64,000 nt of DNA from Congzhengia minquanensis (GCF_014384785.1 NZ_JACRSU010000002.1:186001-250000); one strand, 5' to 3'; counted from the stretch's first letter, positions 54,721 to 64,000 are shown. Notes: generated by a model not told the origin, from the sequence alone. Translations and numbers: made by a program.

Positions 54721-54753
54721 AAAAGGGGTGCGGCAAAATTTGCCGCACCCCTT
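54721..54753. terminator. Long perfect terminator hairpin
   Basis: AAGGGGTGCGGCAAA / TTTGCCGCACCCCTT around a single base. The T-run follows on the minus strand, so it mainly ends citrate synthase transcription, but the stem also lies 16 bases after the glycyl-radical gene. Confidence 0.85.
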
Positions 54754-54811
54754 ATCTATCACGTTTTTATCGAATTCCTTTTTATGATCAAAAGAACGGC
54801 AAAGCTCTTCG

Positions 54812-56176
54812 TTATGCTCGATCTTTAATGGGAACATAATCTCCCGCTCCGCAAACGCTTTTATATGCCGGGCGGATAATTCTGCCGCCATACATCACTT
54901 CTTCAATTCTATGGGCGCACCAACCCGCCATTCTCGAGATTGCAAACATGGGAGTGTAAAGCTCCGGTGGAATGTTTAAGCACTTGTAAACAAAGCCAGA
55001 ATACAAATCCACGTTGGCGCACATGTGCTTTTTCCCTTTTTTCTCCGCAAAAATCTCCGGGGTGAGCTCTTCAATCAGGCTGTAGAGCTTAAATTCCTTC
55101 ATGTTTCCCGTAACGTCTGCAAGTTCCTCCGCTTTTTTCTTCAGCTGAACGGTTCTGGGGTCAGACTTTGTGTAAATGGCATGGCCCATACCGTAAATCA
55201 GGCCGGAATGGTCAAATCCGTCTTTGTCCAACAGCTTTGCAATGTGGTTTGCCACAGCGTCGCGGTCGTTCATATCGTCTACATTGGCCTTAAAGTCTTC
55301 AATCATTGCCATAACCTTGCGGTTTGCACCGCCGTGTTTTGGACCCTTCAGCGAACCAATCGCCGCGGCAATGGCCGAATACGTATCCGAGCCAGTTGAA
55401 GAAACCACCCGGGTCGTAAAGGCCGAATTGTTGCCGCCGCCATGCTCTGCGTGCAGAATCATGGCCAAGTCTAAAACCTTTGCTTCCAAATCGGTATATT
55501 GATTGTCCGGCCGGATCATATATAGGAAGTTTTCCGCCATGGAAAGCTCCGGCTGGGGGTTGTGGATATACAGACTTTTACCGTCAAAGTAATGAGCCTT
55601 TGCCTGATAGGCATAGGCCACCATGGTGGGAACTCTGGAAAACAGCAGAATGGACTGACGGATGATGTTATATAAATCGGTGGAGTCTGGGTTGTTGTCG
55701 TAGGAATACATGGAGAGAACAGACCTTGCAAGCTTGTTCATAATGTCATTACTGGGGGTTTTCATAATCATGTCTTCGCGGAAACCAAAGGGAAGCGGGC
55801 GCATTGCGCCGACCAACGCTTTAAAATCGTCCAGCTCCTTTTGCGTAGGCAGTTTTCCGAACAACAGAAGGTAACAAACCTCCTCATAACCAAACCGGTT
55901 TTCTTTTTCGCAGGCCATTACAATGTCAGTGACGTCAACACCGCGGTAGCTGAGCTTTCCGTCATCAGGAATCATTTCGTCCTCATACATGATGTAGCCG
56001 TGCACCTGGCCCACATTGGTGAGACCTGCCAAAACACCTGTGCCGTCGCTGTTTCTCAGGCCGCGTTTCACCTTATAATTGTCATAGTAGCCGGGTTCAA
56101 TTTGTGTGTTCTGTTCAATCACACTGCACCACTGCTCCAGCGCGCTTTTTAAATATTCCTTGTTTTCGCCTTCCAT
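54812..56176 (-). CDS. Citrate synthase
   Basis: 454 residues. Catalytic regions: LHAEHGGGNNSAF (His), GMGHAIYTKSDPR (His) and CANVDLYSGFVYK (Asp). The N-terminal extension of about 40 residues (ENKEYLKSALEQWC) is typical of the clostridial/type that differs from the E. coli enzyme. Reaction: acetyl-CoA + oxaloacetate to citrate, feeding glutamate synthesis in an anaerobe. No aconitase or isocitrate dehydrogenase nearby. Single gene with own promoter and terminator. A methylcitrate synthase activity cannot be excluded. Confidence 0.93.
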   Translation of the reverse strand: MEGENKEYLKSALEQWCSVIEQNTQIEPGYYDNYKVKRGLRNSDGTGVLAGLTNVGQVHGYIMYEDEMIPDDGKLSYRGVDVTDIVMACEKENRFGYEEVCYLLLFGKLPTQKELDDFKALVGAMRPLPFGFREDMIMKTPSNDIMNKLARSVLSMYSYDNNPDSTDLYNIIRQSILLFSRVPTMVAYAYQAKAHYFDGKSLYIHNPQPELSMAENFLYMIRPDNQYTDLEAKVLDLAMILHAEHGGGNNSAFTTRVVSSTGSDTYSAIAAAIGSLKGPKHGGANRKVMAMIEDFKANVDDMNDRDAVANHIAKLLDKDGFDHSGLIYGMGHAIYTKSDPRTVQLKKKAEELADVTGNMKEFKLYSLIEELTPEIFAEKKGKKHMCANVDLYSGFVYKCLNIPPELYTPMFAISRMAGWCAHRIEEVMYGGRIIRPAYKSVCGAGDYVPIKDRA

Positions 56177-56221
56177 GGCTTCACCTGCTTTGCATAATTT
56201 TTCTCTAAGCTTCTGCGGAAT

Positions 56222-56250
56222 ATTATACCTTATTTTTATAATAAAGTCAA
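56222..56250 (-). promoter_or_regulatory. Sigma-A promoter of citrate synthase
   Basis: Minus strand: TTGACT (56245-56250), 17 bases, TATAAT (56222-56227). Confidence 0.75.
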
Positions 56251-56418
56251 TAGATTTTGTTTTGTTTTATATGTTTCATTTCATTTTAGACAGATTGTTC
56301 TTTTATTTTCTCGGTTCAAGCACTAATTTTTGCAATTTTCATTTTTGTTTATTTCATTTTTGTGAAAATCCAGCAGTACAGTGCCAAAATTTTTTTCGCC
56401 AAATTTTCTTAAAAACGG

Positions 56419-56447
56419 TTGACAGGCTTTACGTTTCATATTATTAT
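56419..56447 (+). promoter_or_regulatory. Sigma-A promoter of proS
   Basis: TTGACA (56419-56424), 17 bases, TATTAT (56442-56447), leaving a leader of about 100 bases. Confidence 0.7.
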
Positions 56448-56553
56448 ATTAAGTAACTATTTGAAAAGATACAAGAGAAGTTGTTGTCATATGCCCGCGT
56501 ATGGCAGCGCAGCAAACATTCATTTTAAGTGGGCAGAAAGGCTATGTTAGTTT

Positions 56554-58257
56554 ATGAGAATGTCAGAATTGTTTTTAAGCACGCTCCGGGAGGTTCCTGC
56601 CGAGGCGGAAACCATCAGCCATCAGCTGATGCTTCGGGCGGGAATTATCAGAAAGCTTGCGGCCGGGGTATATTCCTATCTGCCGCTGGGTTACCGTGTG
56701 CTTAGAAAAGTTGAAAATATTGTTCGCGAAGAGATGGACAGCGCCGGCGCCCAGGAGCTTTTAATGTCTGCCCTGCTTCCGGCGGAATCCTATCAGGCTT
56801 CAGGACGGTGGGACGTGTTCGGCGCCAATATGTTTCGTTTAAAAGACCGCAACAGCCGCGACTTTTGCTTAGGCCCCACCCATGAAGAAATTTTTACAGA
56901 CACGGTGAAATCCTGCTTAAAATCCTACCGTCAGCTTCCTGTTACCCTATATCAGATTCAAAATAAATACAGGGACGAAAGCCGTCCTCGTTTTGGCATT
57001 ATCCGTTCCCGGGAATTTGTGATGAAAGACGCTTATAGCTTTGACCGCACTTGGGAGGGGTTGGACGAATCCTACGACAAGATGTATCACGCTTACTGCA
57101 AGATTTTCGACCGTTTGGGACTTGACTATATCGTTGTTGATGCAGACTCCGGCGCCATGGGCGGTTCCGGCTCGCAGGAATTTATGGTAAAATCTGAAGT
57201 GGGTGAAGACACCATTTGTCATTGTCCTGCATGCCAGTATGCGGCAAATGTTGAAAAGGCGGAATGCATTGCGGTTGAGTTAGAAAAGGAAAGCGCACTT
57301 CCCCGCGAAAAGATTCATACCCCTAACGTAAAAACCATTGATGAGCTTGTGAACTTTTTGAACACAGACAGCTCAAAATTTGTTAAAACCTTAATTTATT
57401 CCGGCGGCGGAAAAACAGTTGCCGTAATGGTTCGCGGCGACCGTGAAGTGAACGAAGTGAAGCTTGCAAACCATTTAGGTGTTAGCTGCGATGACTTAGA
57501 GCTTGCCGCACCAAACGTTGTTTGTGAGGTAACCGGCGCTGACGTTGGGTTTGCAGGCCCCATCGGGCTTAAAATTCCTGTCGTGATGGACAAAGAAGTT
57601 TCGTTTATGTCTAACTTTATTGTTGGCGCAAATGAAACGGACTATCATTATATTAATGTAAATACAGAGGATTTTGAAGCCGAGGTTACTGACGTGCGCA
57701 CCATTGAGCCCGGTGATCCCTGTCCGAAATGCGGAAAGCCTATTGTTACCACACAGGGCATTGAAGTGGGCCATATCTTTAAATTAGGCACAAAATATAC
57801 GGATGCGTTAGACTGCACATACTTAGATGAAAACGGCACACCGCAGACCATTATCATGGGCTGTTACGGCATTGGCGTGAGCCGCACCATTGCAGCTGCC
57901 ATTGAACAGCTCAGCGACGAAAACGGCATTGTGTGGCCGCTGGCCATTGCACCTTATCAGGCTATCGTGGTTCCGGTGAATGTAAAAGACGAAACCCAGG
58001 CAAAGCTTGCGGAAGAAATCTATGAACAGTTAAAAGAAAACAGCATTGAAGTTTTAATTGACGATCGCCAGGAACGTGCCGGCGTGAAATTTAAAGATGC
58101 AGATTTAATTGGAATTCCGGTGAGAATTACTGTAGGCAAAAAAGCGGCTGACGGAATTTGCGAGTTTAAATTCAGAAGCGGCGGCGATGCTGAAGATGTA
58201 AGCGCAGACGAAGCAGTTTCCAAAACAATCGCATATATTAAGGAAAACTTATTATAA
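56554..58257 (+). CDS. proS: Prolyl-tRNA synthetase, bacterial type with editing domain
   Basis: 567 residues. Begins with the ProRS signature [18 protein letters not shown], contains class II motif 2 [19 protein letters not shown] and motif regions [24 protein letters not shown], an inserted editing domain (about 225-405) and the anticodon-binding C-terminus ([15 protein letters not shown]). Charges tRNA-Pro and clears Ala-tRNA-Pro. Start ATG at 56554; the ribosome site AAAGG is 12 bases away, so the ATG at 56560 is an alternative. Confidence 0.97.
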   Translation: MRMSELFLSTLREVPAEAETISHQLMLRAGIIRKLAAGVYSYLPLGYRVLRKVENIVREEMDSAGAQELLMSALLPAESYQASGRWDVFGANMFRLKDRNSRDFCLGPTHEEIFTDTVKSCLKSYRQLPVTLYQIQNKYRDESRPRFGIIRSREFVMKDAYSFDRTWEGLDESYDKMYHAYCKIFDRLGLDYIVVDADSGAMGGSGSQEFMVKSEVGEDTICHCPACQYAANVEKAECIAVELEKESALPREKIHTPNVKTIDELVNFLNTDSSKFVKTLIYSGGGKTVAVMVRGDREVNEVKLANHLGVSCDDLELAAPNVVCEVTGADVGFAGPIGLKIPVVMDKEVSFMSNFIVGANETDYHYINVNTEDFEAEVTDVRTIEPGDPCPKCGKPIVTTQGIEVGHIFKLGTKYTDALDCTYLDENGTPQTIIMGCYGIGVSRTIAAAIEQLSDENGIVWPLAIAPYQAIVVPVNVKDETQAKLAEEIYEQLKENSIEVLIDDRQERAGVKFKDADLIGIPVRITVGKKAADGICEFKFRSGGDAEDVSADEAVSKTIAYIKENLL

Positions 58258-58274
58258 TAAAAAGGAGTAAAGCA

Positions 58275-58727
58275 ATGAAAAAAATTGTATTTTTATCAAT
58301 AACACTCTTGCTTGCAGTTGGGCTTTTTTCCGCCTGCGGCTGTGCCAAAAAAGATAATAACAGTCAAAGCAGCGCTGCGCCCAGCCAGTCTGCGGCTGCG
58401 TCAACTTCACCCGAAAGCAGCCCGTCTGCATCTGCTGCCCCGGACAACAGCAATAATACAGCACCCGGCGACAGCGTTCAGGAAAACGACCTTCCCGCTG
58501 TTTCAGAAAACAAAGAAGTGGTAAAAGAAGAAAATGCGCCGAAGGTGTTTATGATTCAGAACGCAGAGTCTAACGTGGACAAGCTGACCTATCATTTAGA
58601 AAACTGCAAGCTGTTAGAGGGAAAAGAAACAAATGAAGTTTCGTGGGAATACATCAAAATGGTGGGATTCTGGCAGTGCCCGGAATGTAACCCGCCGCGG
58701 TATGAAGATTATGCTAATGCGCAATAA
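58275..58727 (+). CDS. Small lipoprotein with C-terminal zinc-binding-like motif
   Basis: 150 residues. Lipoprotein signal peptide with SACGC (lipidated Cys21 or Cys23), a low-complexity Ser/Ala/Pro/Asn linker (28-70), then a small C-terminal domain with His107-x3-Cys111 and Cys135-x2-Cys138 (YHLENCKLL and FWQCPECNPP). This H-x3-C...C-x2-C pattern resembles the metal-binding tails seen on secreted nucleases and Ada-like domains. Function unknown; extracellular, membrane-anchored. AAGGAG ribosome site, 17 bases after proS. Confidence 0.75.
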   Translation: MKKIVFLSITLLLAVGLFSACGCAKKDNNSQSSAAPSQSAAASTSPESSPSASAAPDNSNNTAPGDSVQENDLPAVSENKEVVKEENAPKVFMIQNAESNVDKLTYHLENCKLLEGKETNEVSWEYIKMVGFWQCPECNPPRYEDYANAQ

Positions 58728-58766
58728 CGGCGCGTTATTTGGATTTGGAAAGGTGAAGGTGAAGCT

Positions 58767-60371
58767 TTGAAACGGATTGTCACAGCAATTTGTGTCCTGC
58801 TTCTTGCCGTGCCGCTTGCCTGTTCCTGCGCGCAAAATAACAGCGCAGGAACAGGGGCCGGCGAGGGCAGAAACTCAACCGAAGCCGCGGCAAAAGCGGA
58901 GGCTTGGGTAGACAACGACATTTTAGACCTGTGCATTTATAATACCGACACGTTAAATCCGCTTACGACCTCGGTGAAACACAACGCCGAGGTCCTATCT
59001 TTCATGTACGACAGTTTATACACCGCCCAGTCGGACTTTTCCGCTGCTGCAAACCTTGCGGAAAATGCTTCTGTGTCTCCAGACGGTTTGACCTATACGG
59101 TACAAATCCGCAGCGGAGTTCAGTTTTCCAACGGCGAAACGCTTACAGCTAATGATGTAGCCGCATCAATTAACACAATTATTGCGTCAAACGGGTATTA
59201 TAAAAACCGGCTTACTATGATTAAAGGAGCGGCGGCGAAGGGAAACCGTGTAGAAATTTATTTAAAAAAACCCACAGCAAATTTAAACGTGCTGCTGGAC
59301 TTTCCCATTATGCCCAAAGGCGGTAAAGAGGAACACGCAAAAAGTGAAAATAACGACGTTTTGAGCTCCGTAATTCCCGGCAGCGGCATCTATCAGCTTT
59401 CAGAATATCAGTTAAACAAGGAGATACGGCTCAAAGTGAACCGCAGCCATCACAGCGGCACCTTGCCGTATATTGAAACTGTTGTCATTCACATGGCCGC
59501 TGACCGCGAAACGGCAGTCAGCATGCTGGAAAACAGCAGAATTGACATGCTTACCGGATATGCGGCAGACATTGAAACCTACACCCCCAGAAAAAAGCTA
59601 AATTATAAAACCTACAACGGCTGCAGGTTTGTTTTTTTGGGCATGAACACAAAAGAAAAGGAAGCCAACACACCCAAGGTGCGCAGCGCCGTTTCTGCCG
59701 CCATTCACCGGGAGGACATTTTATCCGCCGGAAACGTAAACGCCGTTATTTCGTCCCTGCCCGTTCACCCCGGAGACTATCTCTACAGTTCGGATACCGA
59801 CCTCTACGGCATTAATCAATCCGGGGCAGGCGGGCTGCTTGCGGCCGAGGGCTGGGCTGATACAGACAGCAACGGAATTTTGGATAAAACGGTTTTGTCG
59901 AAAAAATATGAGCTATCATTTGAACTGCTTGTGAGCGCTGACAGTCCCACAAAAACGCTGATTGCCGAAAGTGTTCGAAAAAGCCTGTCCGCACTGGGAA
60001 TTAACATAAAAATTCGTTCCCTGCCCTATGCAGCCTATCAATCAAAAATTTCATCGGGTGATTATGAGTTGTTTCTTGGTGAATCAGAACTTTTGCCCAA
60101 CTTTGATTTTGACGACATTTTAACGCTTTCAAAGCTGAGCCAGACAGACAGCGCACTGTCAGACGAAATAAAAGACGCACAAAATGCAACAGATTCTATG
60201 ACCCAAAAAGAAAACTATTCACAAATTTTAAGCCTTTACAGCGCCCAGCGGCCTGTGGCCGGGCTTTATTTTAAAAATGAGGTTTTGCTGTGTGATGAAC
60301 GGATTAAAGCAGAAAACATTTTAACCCTAAATCCATACAAAAGCGTTCATACCTGGTCAATTACAGATTAA
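58767..60371 (+). CDS. Family 5 extracellular solute-binding lipoprotein (peptide/nickel-type), TTG start
   Basis: 534 residues. TTG start at 58767 with AGGTGA 5 bases upstream. Signal peptide with lipobox near Cys19/Cys21, then the SBP_bac_5 fold (DTLNPLTTSVKHNAEV, LAENASVSPDGLTYTVQIR, GVQFSNGETLTANDV). Normally the binding subunit of a peptide ABC importer, but no permease or ATPase gene is beside it, so it is an orphan component. 39 bases after the small lipoprotein; own terminator. Confidence 0.88.
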   Translation: MKRIVTAICVLLLAVPLACSCAQNNSAGTGAGEGRNSTEAAAKAEAWVDNDILDLCIYNTDTLNPLTTSVKHNAEVLSFMYDSLYTAQSDFSAAANLAENASVSPDGLTYTVQIRSGVQFSNGETLTANDVAASINTIIASNGYYKNRLTMIKGAAAKGNRVEIYLKKPTANLNVLLDFPIMPKGGKEEHAKSENNDVLSSVIPGSGIYQLSEYQLNKEIRLKVNRSHHSGTLPYIETVVIHMAADRETAVSMLENSRIDMLTGYAADIETYTPRKKLNYKTYNGCRFVFLGMNTKEKEANTPKVRSAVSAAIHREDILSAGNVNAVISSLPVHPGDYLYSSDTDLYGINQSGAGGLLAAEGWADTDSNGILDKTVLSKKYELSFELLVSADSPTKTLIAESVRKSLSALGINIKIRSLPYAAYQSKISSGDYELFLGESELLPNFDFDDILTLSKLSQTDSALSDEIKDAQNATDSMTQKENYSQILSLYSAQRPVAGLYFKNEVLLCDERIKAENILTLNPYKSVHTWSITD

Positions 60372-60405
60372 AAAATTCCCCAAACAATTGTTTGGGGAAT
60401 TTTTG
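60371..60405. terminator. Intrinsic terminator after the solute-binding protein
   Basis: AAAATTCCCCAAACAA / TTGTTTGGGGAATTTT perfect stem followed by T-rich sequence, immediately after the stop codon. Confidence 0.9.
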
Positions 60406-60592
60406 TTTTAGTAAAAAGGGACTTATCCGTATTTGTATAATGGTATATAATATATCAGGGAACGAGAGAGAGGCGGACAAATCCCTTAAAACACAATCTT
60501 TATTGATTCTTTACTTGTATTTTACACTAAAAACAACTTGCGTGCAATACATTTCTTGCGTTTTTCAACATTATTTTTATACAAATCTTGTG

Positions 60593-60621
60593 TTGACAAA
60601 TGGTTTTTGTCCTGATATACT
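60593..60621 (+). promoter_or_regulatory. Sigma-A promoter of the fourth AraC regulator
   Basis: TTGACA (60593-60598), 17 bases, TATACT (60616-60621), about 40 bases before the TTG start. The rest of 60406-60661 is AT-rich without a supported gene. Confidence 0.75.
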
Positions 60622-60661
60622 AAGGTAAAAGTAATATTTATTGCGCAGGAGGTGTTTTCCC

Positions 60662-61519
60662 TTGGAAATTTTTACCGAGGATTTGCTGGAAGATACTACC
60701 AGCTTGTTTGCCGTTGAAGAGCAAATTTACGACGGCGAGGTCAACATGATGTTTTACCATCATCACAACCACTATGAAATCATGTATATGACCCACGACA
60801 AACGGCTGATGTGCATCGGCGACAGGAAGTATGAGCTGAACCAGAACAACGTGGCGCTGCTTCCGCCCTATCTTGCGCATAAGGCCACCGGAATCGGATC
60901 CCTTACCAAACGCAGGATTTTAATTAATTTTAAGAAAGAATTTATTTCCGACATGCTGCCGGACGATTCCCTGTTCAGCATTTTCAATATGGAAACCCAT
61001 GTGTTTGAATTTGACAATGAAACGCGGGAAAAAATCCGTAAATATTTTGAAGACATTCTCCAGATTTATTTATACGACAATTTTTATAAGGACTATCACT
61101 TAAAACTGAAGCTCTGCGAGTTGATTCTGCTCATCAACAAAAAGGGCGTAGGCGAAGAAATTGTTAAAATTGATGATGACATTGCCAAAAAATTTACTTC
61201 CATTGCGCATTTTATCAACAACAACTGCCACAGCAAAATCACATTGGATATGATTTCATCAACCTTTGATATAGACAAATATCAGCTTTCCAGACAGTTT
61301 AAGGACTATTTAGGCGCCTCCTTTGTCACCTATGTGAACACCGTTAGAATTACCAGAGCCAGAAGAATGATGCTGAATGGGTTAAACAATGTTACCGAAA
61401 TTGCGTTTACCAACGGCTTTGATTCCCCGACACATTTTTCACGTGTTTTTAAAAATATGACGGGCAAAACGCCAAAACAATATATGAAAGAACTCCACGC
61501 CGTAATGCCTAAGGAATAG
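60662..61519 (+). CDS. AraC-family regulator, TTG start
   Basis: 285 residues from TTG at 60662, with AGGAGGTG exactly 7 bases upstream; an upstream TTG at 60641 would precede this site and is rejected. N-terminal cupin (MFYHHHNHYEIMYMTHDK, LNQNNVALLPPYLAH) and C-terminal double helix-turn-helix (FTSIAHFINNNCHSKITL, SPTHFSRVFKNMTGKTPKQY). It stands alone; a target could be the downstream secreted protein or fucI, but this is only by position. Confidence 0.87.
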   Translation: MEIFTEDLLEDTTSLFAVEEQIYDGEVNMMFYHHHNHYEIMYMTHDKRLMCIGDRKYELNQNNVALLPPYLAHKATGIGSLTKRRILINFKKEFISDMLPDDSLFSIFNMETHVFEFDNETREKIRKYFEDILQIYLYDNFYKDYHLKLKLCELILLINKKGVGEEIVKIDDDIAKKFTSIAHFINNNCHSKITLDMISSTFDIDKYQLSRQFKDYLGASFVTYVNTVRITRARRMMLNGLNNVTEIAFTNGFDSPTHFSRVFKNMTGKTPKQYMKELHAVMPKE

Positions 61520-61552
61520 AGAAAATTTCTATATTCTTCTTACATATCTACA

Positions 61553-61581
61553 TTGACTTTTGCGCTGGATTATAGTATAAT
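61553..61581 (+). promoter_or_regulatory. Sigma-A promoter of the secreted LRR protein
   Basis: TTGACT (61553-61558), 17 bases, TATAAT (61576-61581), 54 bases before the start codon. Confidence 0.75.
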
Positions 61582-61635
61582 AATTACGATGTGATTTATT
61601 GACTTTGTGTTACATAAGAAAGGATTGTAAATAAA

Positions 61636-62559
61636 ATGATGAAAAAGAAGGTTCATTCATTTTTTAGTCTGTTTTTAGCAGTTTGTCTGCTTACCTGCGC
61701 ATTTTCAGCTTTTGCAGCCGACAATGTGCTGGGCGGCAATATAACCTGGAAGGTTGACGGTTCCGTGCTCTATTTAGAGGGCAGCGGCGATATGACCTTG
61801 ACGTATGAATATCTTACGGACATTCCCTGGTATGAAGAAAGAAACAATATTGACACCATAGTAATCGGCGACGGGATTACGTCGCTTGCGGAAGGCGCGT
61901 TTACCGCGTTTCGTAAATTGAAAACGGTTGAATTTCCTTCTTCTATGACCACAATTGGCTCCAGCGCATTTTTATCCTGCGAGGGATTAGAAAGCATTGT
62001 GTTGTCAGACCGTATAACACGGGTGGAAGGCGGCGCTTTTGTGGGCTGCGAAGCTTTAAAAACCATTACCGTGCCTGGAAGCGTTTATTATATCAGCAGC
62101 GACGCGTTTTATAACTGTTTCGATTTAACAATTGTCGGCATTCCCGGCTCTTACGCCGAAACCTTTTCCAAAGAACATGATATTCCGTTTGACGGCTCTC
62201 TTCCTGCTCCGGAAGAAATTATGGTGAGCGTTAACAGATCGCTTTTAACATTCGACCAGCCTCCGGTAATTGTGAACGACAGAACGCTGGTTCCCCTGCG
62301 TGCAATCTTTGAGGCGTTGGGCGCGGTTGTTGACTGGGAGCCCACAACAAGAACGGTTACGGCGCGCCGGGACGATATTAACATCTCTTTGGTGGTCGAC
62401 ACGAATATCATTAAGAAAAACGGCGCAGACATTGAAATTGATGTTCCCGCGCAGATTGTAGGAGACAGAACCATGGTGCCAGTACGTGCAATTTCGGAAT
62501 CTTTGGGCGCCAGCGTCGATTGGGACCCGGCAACCAGAACCGTTTTGATCGACGACTAA
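61636..62559 (+). CDS. Secreted BspA-type leucine-rich repeat plus copper amine oxidase N-like protein
   Basis: 307 residues. Signal peptide at 1-28 (LAVCLLTCAFSAFA). Residues about 70-180 contain BspA/LRR_5 repeats (GITSLAEGAFTAFRKLKTV, TTIGSSAFLSCEGLESIVL, ITRVEGGAFVGCEALKTI). Residues about 195-307 form two half-repeats of the copper-amine-oxidase N-terminal-like domain (VIVNDRTLVPLRAIFEALG and QIVGDRTMVPVRAISESLG, each with VDWxPxTRTV). Such domains bind wall or glycan components in clostridia and do not indicate an oxidase. Likely an exported surface or matrix protein. Confidence 0.88.
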   Translation: MMKKKVHSFFSLFLAVCLLTCAFSAFAADNVLGGNITWKVDGSVLYLEGSGDMTLTYEYLTDIPWYEERNNIDTIVIGDGITSLAEGAFTAFRKLKTVEFPSSMTTIGSSAFLSCEGLESIVLSDRITRVEGGAFVGCEALKTITVPGSVYYISSDAFYNCFDLTIVGIPGSYAETFSKEHDIPFDGSLPAPEEIMVSVNRSLLTFDQPPVIVNDRTLVPLRAIFEALGAVVDWEPTTRTVTARRDDINISLVVDTNIIKKNGADIEIDVPAQIVGDRTMVPVRAISESLGASVDWDPATRTVLIDD

Positions 62560-62625
62560 TATATTTACATCAGGTTTTTATGGACAACCAATATATTCAT
62601 TAATAAAACAACGGAGGTAGTATTT

Positions 62626-64000
62626 ATGTCTAAAAGCGAATTAATCGGCGGTTATCCGGTAATCGGAATACGTCCGGCAATCGACGGCAGACGCGGCCCC
62701 ATGAAGCTGCGCGAAAGCCTTGAAGACCAGACAATGGCGCTTGCCATGGCCGCAAAAAAACTTTTTGAAGAAAATCTTTGTTATTCAAACGGCGAGCCCG
62801 TTAAGGTTATTGTAGCTGATTCTACCATCGGCCGCGCCCCTGAATCTGCTGCTTGCGCAGAAAAATTCCGCAAGGCCGGGGTTGATATTACATTAACCGT
62901 TGCTGCTTGCTGGTGCTATGGATCTGAAACCATGGATATGGATCCCATGACGATTAAAGGCGTTTGGGGCTTTAACGGCACTGAACGGCCGGGTGCGGTT
63001 TATCTTGCTTCTGTTCTTGCAACCCACGCGCAAAAAGGCCTTCCTGCATTCGGCATTTACGGCCATGAAGTGCAGGACAGGGATGATGTTACAAACATTC
63101 CCGAAGACGTAAAAGAAAAGCTTCTCAGATTTGGCCGTGCCGCAGTGGCTGCTGCTACAATGCGCGGTAAATCCTATCTGCAAATTGGTTCCGTTTGTAT
63201 GGGTATCGGCGGTTCCATTATGGATCAGGCGTTTATGGAAGAATATTTAGGTCTTCGTGTGGAGTCAGTTGACGAGGTAGAAATTCTCCGCCGCATGGAA
63301 GAGGGCATTTACAATAAAGAAGAGTATGAAAAAGCCCTGGCCTGGACACGTGAAAATTGTAAAGAAGGCCGGGATGACAACCCGGATTTTGTAAAATTTA
63401 GCCGCGAAGAAAAAGACAAGCAGTGGGAATTTACCATTAAAATGTACTGCATCATCAAAGATTTGATGAAGGGCAACCCGAACCTTCCCGAAGGCTTTGA
63501 GGAAGAAATGGTTGGCCACAATGCAATTTGTGCCGGATTCCAGGGACAGCGCCAGTGGACAGACCATTGGCCTAACTGCGACTATCCGGAAGCCGTTTTA
63601 AACTCTTCTTTTGACTTTGAAGGTAAAAAAGAACCTATGATTTTAGCCACCGAAAACGATGTGTTAAATGGTTTGGGAATGTTGTTCTGCAAACTTCTCA
63701 CAAACCGTGCGCAGATTTTTGCCGATGTTCGTACATTCTGGTCTCCGGAAGCAACAAAGCGCGTTACCGGTTATGATTTGGAAGGACATGCAAAAGAAAA
63801 CGGCGGCATTATCCACCTGCTAAACTCTGGTGCTGCCTGCCTTGACGCCTGCGGCGAATGCACAGACGAGAACGGCAACGCCATTATGAAAAAATGGTGG
63901 GAAGTTACCGATGAAGATATTAAGAAGATGACCGACGCAACCGTTTGGTGTGAAGCAGGCTTTGATAACTTCCGTGGCGGCGGCTTCTCTTCTCACTTTA
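62626..64000 (+). CDS. fucI: L-fucose isomerase, C-terminus cut by window edge
   Basis: 458 codons are visible of about 590 in the family. Start ATG at 62626 with GGAGG 8 bases upstream. Family features: [18 protein letters not shown] (near residue 10), [42 protein letters not shown] and [13 protein letters not shown], the last a metal-ligand region. Reaction: L-fucose to L-fuculose (and D-arabinose to D-ribulose), Mn2+-dependent, cytoplasmic. With the alpha-L-fucosidase encoded 51 kb away and rhaA, it supports 6-deoxyhexose catabolism. No stop codon in the window. Confidence 0.96.
   Translation, partial: MSKSELIGGYPVIGIRPAIDGRRGPMKLRESLEDQTMALAMAAKKLFEENLCYSNGEPVKVIVADSTIGRAPESAACAEKFRKAGVDITLTVAACWCYGSETMDMDPMTIKGVWGFNGTERPGAVYLASVLATHAQKGLPAFGIYGHEVQDRDDVTNIPEDVKEKLLRFGRAAVAAATMRGKSYLQIGSVCMGIGGSIMDQAFMEEYLGLRVESVDEVEILRRMEEGIYNKEEYEKALAWTRENCKEGRDDNPDFVKFSREEKDKQWEFTIKMYCIIKDLMKGNPNLPEGFEEEMVGHNAICAGFQGQRQWTDHWPNCDYPEAVLNSSFDFEGKKEPMILATENDVLNGLGMLFCKLLTNRAQIFADVRTFWSPEATKRVTGYDLEGHAKENGGIIHLLNSGAACLDACGECTDENGNAIMKKWWEVTDEDIKKMTDATVWCEAGFDNFRGGGFSSHF

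Larger units (their letters stand above)
56177..56553. other. AT-rich divergent control region
   Basis: 377 bases between citrate synthase and proS. It contains a promoter for each (56222-56250 and 56419-56447) and, between them, AT-rich DNA without a gene or repeat I can support. The proS leader (56455-56553) has TGCCC (near 56492) and GGGCA arms that could pair, but no T-box features. Confidence 0.6.

Noticed and set aside
56455..56553. T-box riboswitch in the proS leader
   Set aside because: The leader is only about 100 bases and lacks the T-box sequence and an antiterminator/terminator pair.
60392..60628. Open frame of 78 codons before the AraC gene
   Set aside because: It starts inside a terminator, covers the AraC promoter, and has no ribosome site or protein-like composition.
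61636..62559. Copper amine oxidase enzyme
   Set aside because: Only the N-terminal-like accessory domain is present; no catalytic domain or topaquinone motif.
1..64000. tRNA, rRNA, CRISPR, prophage or IS elements
   Set aside because: Scanning for tRNA T-loop motifs, regular spaced repeats, transposase or phage-like proteins gave nothing convincing; weak tRNA-like strings fell inside coding sequence.

Overview
The window comes from an endospore-forming Firmicute, most likely an uncultured anaerobic gut Clostridium-like bacterium. Support: sporulation genes spoIVA, ylbJ, yqfC and yqfD; strong AGGAGG-type ribosome sites; textbook TTGACA-17-TATAAT promoters; TTG/GTG starts; a glycyl-radical enzyme with its activase (strict anaerobe chemistry); and L-fucose/L-rhamnose catabolic genes typical of host-glycan or plant-glycan users. 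Base composition looks moderate, slightly AT-rich, with very AT-rich intergenic DNA. I see no rRNA, tRNA, CRISPR array, prophage or insertion sequence.

Layout. 1-693: an NhaC-type antiporter running off the left edge. 861-3247: spoIVA with a sigma-E-like promoter, then two small membrane proteins. 3263-7882 (minus): a surface-glycan locus (aminotransferase, phosphoglycosyl transferase, glycosyltransferase, UDP-sugar 4,6-dehydratase) resembling the start of the bacillosamine pathway. 8047-12061: an amino-acid symporter, an intracellular alpha-L-fucosidase and a divergent AraC regulator. 12084-20217 (minus): a livKHMGF transporter whose last gene overlaps asnS, followed by nadE. 20344-25013: nucleoside hydrolase, a very cysteine-rich 100-residue protein, a CmpB-like membrane protein, an AraC regulator divergent from a sugar isomerase/epimerase, and a histidine phosphatase.

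25014-31161 is a signalling block that reads like an insert: a GntR-type regulator with two DNA-binding domains, an HD-GYP response regulator, a free HPt protein and a hybrid histidine kinase with two receivers. Together they could form a complete phosphorelay ending in cyclic-di-GMP turnover. 31211-37161: rhaA, a cation-efflux protein, an ABC exporter, an AbrB-like regulator and the rpsF-ssb-rpsR operon. 37204-40668: a secreted 1154-residue protein built on three copies of a 211-residue repeat. 40816-46432 (minus): ylbJ, a radical SAM protein, an EEP-family hydrolase and alaS. 46438-50956: a perfect inverted repeat between ylbJ and yqfCD, an SDR, a possible small RNA and uvrB.

50982-54704 is the most interesting locus: an AraC regulator divergent from a glycyl-radical activase and a compact (660-residue) glycyl-radical enzyme of unknown substrate, with no microcompartment genes. 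54812-64000: citrate synthase, proS, two lipoproteins, another AraC regulator, a leucine-rich-repeat/copper-amine-oxidase-N secreted protein and a truncated fucI. Annotations rest on reading the translations; no database search was possible.
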